A stretch of 64,000 nt of DNA from the NCBI GenBank assembly GCA_023957245.1, contig JAMLHJ010000010.1, positions 58,763 to 122,762 on the forward strand, written 5' to 3'. Of the stretch, positions 58,883 to 64,000 are shown piece by piece (position 1 is the stretch's first letter; each line of letters begins with the position of its first letter). The DNA is from Chitinophagales bacterium (GTDB taxonomy: Bacteria > Bacteroidota > Bacteroidia > Chitinophagales > JADIYW01). The notes below the pieces were generated by a model. It saw only the letters and a program-made list of their open reading frames with translations, searched no databases and was not told the DNA's origin. A program made the translations under genes and the position numbers.

Positions 58883-60592
58883 TTAAAATTGATATGTATA
58901 ATTTACACCCGCAGAAAAGTTTTTTGAATTCACTGAATAAGGAACAATCTCTAATTTATTCAATGGATTGAGATCAATAGGTGGCGTAATCAAATAGCTG
59001 CTAAATAGACCAAAACTATGTTTCTTAGCACTCATATTGGCATTGAAAGTAAAACTGATATTATTGCCTACTTTTTCTCCATTGGACTGATTAAAAAAGT
59101 AGCCAATGCTTCCTTGAAGGCCTAATTGATGTTCTTTTAAAAGTTGGGTATTTGCGCCTACATTGATGCCCGTAGATTGATATCTTAAATCTTTTTGACC
59201 GTAAATGCTATAATTCACACCTGTATTTACACCTGTAAAAGCTTTAGTAAATTGTATTGCATAGTTAGTCGAAACATTCATATTATTTCCTTGTACTTGG
59301 GCAGAAGTGACAGGGTTATGATCATTTAGATTGGTATAAGTATATGATGCATTAATAGTATGATTGATTTTTTCAGAATTAAATATCAGGTTGGGCGATA
59401 CCATAAATGACATCATTGTCTGATCCATTTTTACGCTATCGCTCAATTCGACAATACCATTCTTTTGAAAAACTCTTGCAACATTTCCATTACCAGATAT
59501 ATTAAAATGCTGGCCTAAGTTGGCAAAAACAGAAACATTGCCTACTCTGGAATGAATCTCTGAAATCAAAGATTTACTTAAATTATTGTGTTGATTACTA
59601 AAAGCGCCATTTAGATTAAATTTTCCTTTAAAGAGTGTTGTACTTGCAGATGCATTATAAGCTTCTACATCATTAACAGTATAAGGCATTCCTAAAGAAA
59701 CATAATCAGGTTGTATCCTTTGATAATTGACTGCTAGTTTAATTGGTTTTAGGCTTAAATTCACACCTGTCTTTCCAGCAAAACTAAATGCGGAAGTTAC
59801 ATTAGATTTATTGATTTTGTTGATAAACTTAGGCAATTCAAGACCTGTTGATGCATCAGTTTCGGGATAAAATGAATTTCTATTCAACATACTCATTCCC
59901 ACATTTCCAGTAAATGACAGCACTTTTGCTATTGTCACTGACCAATTGCTCCCTATCACTGTATTTTCTTGTGGGAAGATTGTATTGAGTGTATCCAATA
60001 TCGTTATAACAGACTCCTTATTGTCTTTAGCATGAAATAGTTGGACACCGAAAGAGCCATTTTTTCCTTCAAAACCAGCTTTCATTCCATATCCGACTCT
60101 TGAGTATTGAGGTTCAATACGTCTATCAGCAGTAGTACCTTCACTGATAGCTTTATTTAATCTTCCATAAAAACCTCCTACCTTAAATTTGCCTGGACTT
60201 AATTCTACTCCTGCGCCTAGAAATGTCTGACCATCAAAAACCAATGGATTCAATGACATACTTCGATATCCTACATGTACTTTTATCCATTTATAAGTAG
60301 GACTAATTCCCAACTGTGCAAATGGAGTGGTATAGCTGGTACTAAACTGTGCCACATTGAAAGAAAAAGGAAGTTCAAAACCATAGATTTTCATATTCAC
60401 ATTGCCATAAAGACTCCAGTTAAAAGGATCTCTTGTCTTATAGGCTTCGTTGGATGCATAGAAATTAGCACCAGCACCTACACTTCCTGATATTTCGAAA
60501 GGTTTTTTTTCTTTTATATCGGTAAAATCTTGAGCTGACAAGCTTTTACACAATAAAAGGAAAATGACTAAATATGCTTTATCTATTTTCAT
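58883..60592 (-). CDS. Outer-membrane beta-barrel protein
   Basis: A 569-residue protein with a signal peptide (1-20, …CKSLSAQ) and then amphipathic beta-strands throughout (FEISGSVGAGANFYAS, FKVGGFYGRLNKA, LGLQGSIGYFFNQ). It ends in the outer-membrane signature YTYQF. There is no plug, TonB box or OmpA domain. By size it could form a 16- to 26-strand barrel. First gene of the unit with the giant protein and the fibronectin protein, behind the dyad promoter at 60651-60699. As partner of a 2430-residue exported protein it may be an anchor or export pore; that is inference. Confidence 0.75.
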   Translation of the reverse strand: MKIDKAYLVIFLLLCKSLSAQDFTDIKEKKPFEISGSVGAGANFYASNEAYKTRDPFNWSLYGNVNMKIYGFELPFSFNVAQFSTSYTTPFAQLGISPTYKWIKVHVGYRSMSLNPLVFDGQTFLGAGVELSPGKFKVGGFYGRLNKAISEGTTADRRIEPQYSRVGYGMKAGFEGKNGSFGVQLFHAKDNKESVITILDTLNTIFPQENTVIGSNWSVTIAKVLSFTGNVGMSMLNRNSFYPETDASTGLELPKFINKINKSNVTSAFSFAGKTGVNLSLKPIKLAVNYQRIQPDYVSLGMPYTVNDVEAYNASASTTLFKGKFNLNGAFSNQHNNLSKSLISEIHSRVGNVSVFANLGQHFNISGNGNVARVFQKNGIVELSDSVKMDQTMMSFMVSPNLIFNSEKINHTINASYTYTNLNDHNPVTSAQVQGNNMNVSTNYAIQFTKAFTGVNTGVNYSIYGQKDLRYQSTGINVGANTQLLKEHQLGLQGSIGYFFNQSNGEKVGNNISFTFNANMSAKKHSFGLFSSYLITPPIDLNPLNKLEIVPYSVNSKNFSAGVNYTYQF

Positions 60593-60650
60593 GTACGAGT
60601 CTTTAAATGTGTAGCAAATCCATACTTCACTTTAATATTCTTAACTTATA

Positions 60651-60699
60651 TAAAGTTAAATAAGTAGTTATTTTATGGCAATACCATAAATAGGGTACT
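60651..60699 (-). promoter_or_regulatory. Dyad promoter of the barrel-giant-fibronectin unit
   Basis: On the minus strand: dyad TACCCTATTTATGGTA, directly followed by TTG (60681-60679), exactly 20 bp, then TAACTTTA (60658-60651). A block of 21 bp (60679-60699) is identical to 63866-63886, and spacing to the -7 box is also identical. The dyad abuts the -33 element, as expected for an activator touching RNA polymerase. Confidence 0.75.
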
Positions 60700-60713
60700 C
60701 AGATATAATTCAG

Positions 60714-60739
60714 AAAGGCTGCCTTTCTAGACAGCCCTT
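60714..60739 (-). terminator. Likely terminator after the fibre gene
   Basis: Stem GGCTG / CAGCC (60717-60721, 60732-60736) with outer A/T pairs, lying between the fibre gene stop and the next promoter. The T-run is weak. Confidence 0.5.
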
Positions 60740-60769
60740 CAAAATCAAAACAATATGAAACACTCTATT

Positions 60770-63292
60770 TTATTCTTTTTCAACGATACCGCTATTACTG
60801 ATATCTACTTTTAAATTTGCTATGTCAGCCTTTAATATACTCAACTCAGATTCTATACTTGCTTTAAGTGAACTGTTTTCAGATTTGAGTGCGCTGACTT
60901 CTGTTTTGAGTCGGTTATTTTCTTGAATCAATTGTTGAATAGCAATCATCATAACACCATCAATATCCGCAGAAGCAATAGTTGTATCATTTCCGATAGT
61001 ACCAATCCCATCGTTTCCAAAATGGTGGTAAAATTCTTGAGCCATCGGTCCGTAATGACGGAAGGTAGATTTATCTTGACCTTTGTAGTTCCAGCTACCC
61101 AATTTCATTTGAGCTATTTTATTCAATACATCAGGGGCAGCTTTGAAATTTTCCTTTTTGGTACTGTCAGAAATACTCACCCAACTATTACCTCCAGGTG
61201 CTACACCTAGTCCCACTGTTCCGTTAGCATCAGAATAAAAGCGATAACCACCTGCAAACAATCCGTAAAAAACATTGGGAGTACCTGTAAAGATTCTTGT
61301 ACTACTGCTGGTACGTGAAGCATCCGCTAAAATAATACTTCCATTAGAGTTTTTATCTAAGGTAATATAGGAACCATATACAAGAGAGTTATCTACTTCT
61401 GTAGTGGAGTTTCTTCCCATTGCTATTGAATTTTCTCCTGCCGCTAATGTGGCAGCACCTAAAGTAGTAGAGCTAATACCTGAAGCAGTAGTGAAAGATC
61501 CCATTGCTGTGGAATTATTGCCTGATGCTTCAGAGATATATCCTGTGGCTAAAGAATTGCTACCAGAGGCAGTAGCACCATATCCCATTGATTTGGAATT
61601 ATCCCCAGAAGCGATACTATTAAATCCTAAAGCCATCGCATAAATATTTGTCGCCTGATTTGATGTTCCTATTGCAACTGCACCATATTCAGTTGCCTGA
61701 TTATAATTACCAATAGCTATTGCACTTTCTCCGACAGAAGTAGAAGAATTTCCTAAAGCAATACTTCCGTTTCCAATGTTATTTTCATCCCACTCTGTAT
61801 ATCCTACAGAACCAACTCTAAAAGCACCGCCCTTATTGGGTAAAAACATTAATTTGTATTCAGCTTGTTGATTACCTCCTCCAGTATAGTTGACAGATGA
61901 AGTATTCACTAAGAAACTCTTACCATAATCCAAAGGATCGCTATACGTAATTTTATTATTGTCAGATTGAAAAAAGCTTGAAGAATTCTCTTTATCAGTT
62001 GGCTCCCATTGTTGACCGTTATATTCCAATATTTGTCCAATCGCAGGTGCTGTACTTGACACACTTGTAGATTGTAATTGATTAGCATTCCAAATAGGTA
62101 AGGTATTATTAGCTGAGATTGTGTTGTTAGCTATAGTAATTCCTGTGCCAGCTATATATGAACCAGGATCTCCTTTATCACCTTTTGGACCTTGTTGACC
62201 TGCTATACCTTGTTCTCCTTTTTCACCTTGAATACCTTGTGAACCAGTTGCTCCAGCATCGCCTTTGTCACCTTTTGGACCTTGTTGACCTGCTATACCT
62301 TGTTCTCCTTTTTCACCTTGAATACCTTGTGAACCAGTTGCGCCTGTATCGCCTTTGTCACCTTTTGAACCTTGTTGACCTGCTACACCTTGTTCTCCTT
62401 TTTCACCCTGAATACCTTGTGAACCTGTTGCGCCAGTATCACCTTTGTCACCTTTTGGACCTTGTTGACCTGCTATACCTTGTTCTCCTTTTTCACCTTG
62501 GATACCTTGTGGACCAGTTGCGCCAGTATCACCTTTCTGACCTTGTTGACCAGCTATACCCTGTTCTCCTTTTTCACCTTGAATACCTTGTGGACCAGTT
62601 GCTCCAGTTGCTCCAGTATCTCCTTTTGGACCTTGTTGACCAGCAATTCCCTGCTCTCCTTTTTCACCTTGGATACCTTGTGAACCAGTTGCGCCAGTAT
62701 CGCCTTTGTCACCTTTTGGACCTTGTATATTACCAACATTTTCCCATTGAGTTCCAGCCCAAACATATAAAGAACCATCTATCAAATATGCATCTCCATC
62801 ATTTCCATTGGAAGGTAAATCATTGGGACTTGCGAGCGAACCTTTAATTGTAATGCCTGTTCCTGCATCGCCTTTGTCACCCTTTTCTCCTTTATCACCT
62901 TTGGGACCCGTATTTCCATCTAAAGCAAACAAAGCATAAGGAACGCTAGAAATTTCTTTTTCAGTAATCAAGTCATAATTTCCATCATCTTGTGTACTCA
63001 CCAGCACTTTCATAGTAAAAGGTCCCTGACTCCAATCTATATTTTGATTACTCAAATCTAAATCTGTACTCAAAAGTCCTACAGAATTTGTCTGTAATCC
63101 ACTTGAAATAGGTATAGAATACTCAACGAAACCATTGGATATTTCAACTTTAAGTCCAATAGACTGATTAGAAATAACTTGACCATTATTATCTCTAATA
63201 ACAGCTTGATAACTTAACTTTTTGGGCGGTTGTGCATAGACAAACAGCAGAGCAAAAAGGAAAAATAGTAATGTAATGCTTAGCTTTTTCAT
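60770..63292 (-). CDS. Modular fibre/adhesin: collagen repeats, YadA-like head, S74 chaperone
   Basis: An 840-residue protein with a signal peptide (1-20), an N-terminal Bacteroidota domain to ~125 (KKLSYQAVIRDNNGQVISNQ), a short collagen stretch (128-144) and an insert to 188. A long Gly-X-Y collagen region (189-377) holds six near-identical 27-30-residue units. A neck leads to ~12 YadA-head-like repeats at 505-645 (GNGSIALGNSSTSVGESAIA). A Peptidase S74 intramolecular chaperone (708-785) has the Ser708/Lys713 spacing of the self-cleavage site, and a C-terminal coiled coil follows (785-830). All parts favour a homotrimer; S74 domains normally cut themselves off after trimer folding. Expected to be a surface fibre for attachment. 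It lies 26 bp after the small T9SS gene, as one unit. Confidence 0.9.
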   Translation of the reverse strand: MKKLSITLLFFLFALLFVYAQPPKKLSYQAVIRDNNGQVISNQSIGLKVEISNGFVEYSIPISSGLQTNSVGLLSTDLDLSNQNIDWSQGPFTMKVLVSTQDDGNYDLITEKEISSVPYALFALDGNTGPKGDKGEKGDKGDAGTGITIKGSLASPNDLPSNGNDGDAYLIDGSLYVWAGTQWENVGNIQGPKGDKGDTGATGSQGIQGEKGEQGIAGQQGPKGDTGATGATGPQGIQGEKGEQGIAGQQGQKGDTGATGPQGIQGEKGEQGIAGQQGPKGDKGDTGATGSQGIQGEKGEQGVAGQQGSKGDKGDTGATGSQGIQGEKGEQGIAGQQGPKGDKGDAGATGSQGIQGEKGEQGIAGQQGPKGDKGDPGSYIAGTGITIANNTISANNTLPIWNANQLQSTSVSSTAPAIGQILEYNGQQWEPTDKENSSSFFQSDNNKITYSDPLDYGKSFLVNTSSVNYTGGGNQQAEYKLMFLPNKGGAFRVGSVGYTEWDENNIGNGSIALGNSSTSVGESAIAIGNYNQATEYGAVAIGTSNQATNIYAMALGFNSIASGDNSKSMGYGATASGSNSLATGYISEASGNNSTAMGSFTTASGISSTTLGAATLAAGENSIAMGRNSTTEVDNSLVYGSYITLDKNSNGSIILADASRTSSSTRIFTGTPNVFYGLFAGGYRFYSDANGTVGLGVAPGGNSWVSISDSTKKENFKAAPDVLNKIAQMKLGSWNYKGQDKSTFRHYGPMAQEFYHHFGNDGIGTIGNDTTIASADIDGVMMIAIQQLIQENNRLKTEVSALKSENSSLKASIESELSILKADIANLKVDISNSGIVEKE
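62162..62728 (-). repeat. Collagen-coding tandem repeat, ~90-bp units
   Basis: Six units of 90, 90, 81, 90, 90 and 90 bp encode residues 191-367 of the fibre protein, each of the form GPKGDKGDTGATGSQGIQGE plus KGEQGIAGQQ. The nucleotide sequences are nearly identical, so unit number may vary by recombination or slippage without loss of frame. Confidence 0.9.
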
Positions 63293-63318
63293 AAGACATA
63301 ATTTATTGTGAGTAAATT

Positions 63319-63789
63319 TTATTGTAGTTTGATAATTTTAAAATTTTTGACCACTTGTTGGTCTGCCATAATATTCAACATATATATACCTGGCAAAAGA
63401 GCGCTCATATCAATATCAACTGAAGAATTTGTTAATCGTTTTGAAAATTGATATTGCCCTTTGACATCAAACATAACATATTCAATTTTTTGGGGTAATT
63501 CTCCATTTAATTGAAGATGTAGCCAATTGGATGTAGGATTAGGCCATGCGTCAATGTATAAATTTTTGTAAATATTTATACCTGTCGGCTTTTTTACTTC
63601 TGGTTGTTGTACTCCTTCGATTATAAGATGAGTACTTGTTTTAGCTGAAAGATAATTCAACTGACCTATTGAGTAACTCATACTCGCCGTATTCCCAAAA
63701 ACATCTCCTCCTAGGCTAACAAATGATTCCTGAGCCAAGGCAGATACAGATAACAAGGAAAGTAAAAGTAAGAGAAGTGTATTTTTCAT
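63319..63789 (-). CDS. Small secreted protein with T9SS sorting domain
   Basis: A 156-residue protein with a signal peptide (1-19, …SVSALAQ) and a short N-terminal part (SLGGDVFGNTASMSYSIGQ) common in Bacteroidota T9SS cargo. A type A sorting domain covers about 78-156 (AWPNPTSNWLHLQLNG, LLPGIYMLNI, ending KIIKLQ). Little remains besides the sorting signal, so it may be a small adaptor or anchor on the surface rather than an enzyme. It is the first gene of the unit with the fibre protein, behind the dyad promoter at 63838-63886. Confidence 0.85.
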   Translation of the reverse strand: MKNTLLLLLLSLLSVSALAQESFVSLGGDVFGNTASMSYSIGQLNYLSAKTSTHLIIEGVQQPEVKKPTGINIYKNLYIDAWPNPTSNWLHLQLNGELPQKIEYVMFDVKGQYQFSKRLTNSSVDIDMSALLPGIYMLNIMADQQVVKNFKIIKLQ

Positions 63790-63837
63790 ACAATAAATAT
63801 TTAACCGGTTATAAAATCACTAATAATTAATTTATTG

Positions 63838-63886
63838 TAAAGTTATTTGTAGGAAATATTAACATCAATACCATAAATAGGGTACT
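63838..63886 (-). promoter_or_regulatory. Dyad promoter of the T9SS protein-fibre unit
   Basis: Minus strand: TACCCTATTTATGGTA, TTG (63868-63866), exactly 20 bp, TAACTTTA (63845-63838), 48 bp before the ATG at 63789. Identical in layout, and identical over 21 bp, to the promoter at 60651-60699. Confidence 0.75.
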
Positions 63887-64000
63887 ATTATTATAAAATT
63901 TCATCAGTAAAAATAATTATTTGTTAAAAATAATCATGTAAATTATTTTTTATGTAGAAAAAATTGCTATTCTAAAATTATTAATCTAACTTTAACATAA

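Noticed and set aside
62162..62728. Regular repeats that could suggest a CRISPR array
   Set aside because: The units are contiguous 81-90-bp in-frame collagen codons, with no unique spacers.
62158..62847. A 229-codon plus-strand ORF, very rich in leucine and tyrosine
   Set aside because: It is the antisense shadow of the collagen-coding repeat; its repetition follows from the Gly-X-Y codons on the other strand.
60651..63886. The dyad TACC-N8-GGTA as a standard NarL heptamer pair
   Set aside because: The half-sites do not fit the TACYYMT consensus with 2-bp spacing, so only the neighbourhood, not the motif, points to the NarL-type regulator.
1..64000. tRNA or rRNA genes
   Set aside because: I looked through the intergenic regions and recognised none; short or degenerate ones cannot be excluded without a covariance search.

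Overview
The window is AT-rich DNA from a member of the Bacteroidota. Several features support this: two proteins with type IX secretion (T9SS) C-terminal sorting domains, a TonB-dependent receptor with a carboxypeptidase-regulatory-like N-terminus, a DUF4294 gene, a BshB1-type bacillithiol gene, type B ribosomal protein L31, and repeated promoter -7 boxes of the Bacteroidota form TAnnTTTG. The gene mix suggests the Chitinophagales/Saprospirales side of the phylum, but the genus cannot be read from the sequence. No tRNA, rRNA or CRISPR array was recognised. One RNA gene, the small SRP RNA, is clear.

Layout. 1-3650: the 3' part of a T9SS surface protein, a RAYT transposase with REP-like palindromes placed between two 91-bp direct repeats, and a glycosyltransferase. 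3657-11217: smc, a TonB-dependent receptor and prfA. 11571-16135: two small lipoprotein genes around a 244-bp tandem repeat, then a HARE-HTH/GIY-YIG protein behind a fused dipeptide/oligopeptide ABC ATPase. 16307-19201: nusB-yajC-coaE-trxB operon, followed by a 555-bp MITE-like element with perfect 16-bp terminal repeats and a 9-bp target duplication. 19865-31464: DedA, a saccharopine-dehydrogenase-like oxidoreductase, class I aldolase, a CAP-domain protein, a DUF1810 protein fused to a PARG-like domain that has lost its glycine loop, a GGCT-like protein, valS, an SDR, folP and DUF58. 31538-46570: a GT-C protein, an OmpR-type two-component system, an OmpA/PD40 protein, SRP RNA, acyltransferase, fructose-6-phosphate aldolase/transaldolase, methyltransferase, GNAT, APC permease, DUF4294-glutathione peroxidase-bshB1, a CopD-like protein and rpmE2.

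46651-63789 is the accessory part and the most interesting region. It is a one-directional block: a TPR histidine kinase with a NarL-type regulator, a fibronectin-type-III protein, a 2430-residue exported protein, an outer-membrane barrel, a modular fibre protein (collagen repeats, YadA-like head, S74 self-cleaving chaperone, coiled coil), and a small T9SS-sorted protein. The five surface genes form two transcription units. Both units begin with the same promoter: a 16-bp dyad abutting a TTG -33 element, then exactly 20 bp, then TAACTTTA. I infer a co-regulated cell-surface apparatus (adhesin, fibre or sheath), possibly controlled by the adjacent two-component system. The sequence supports the co-regulation; the assembled structure and its role are inference.
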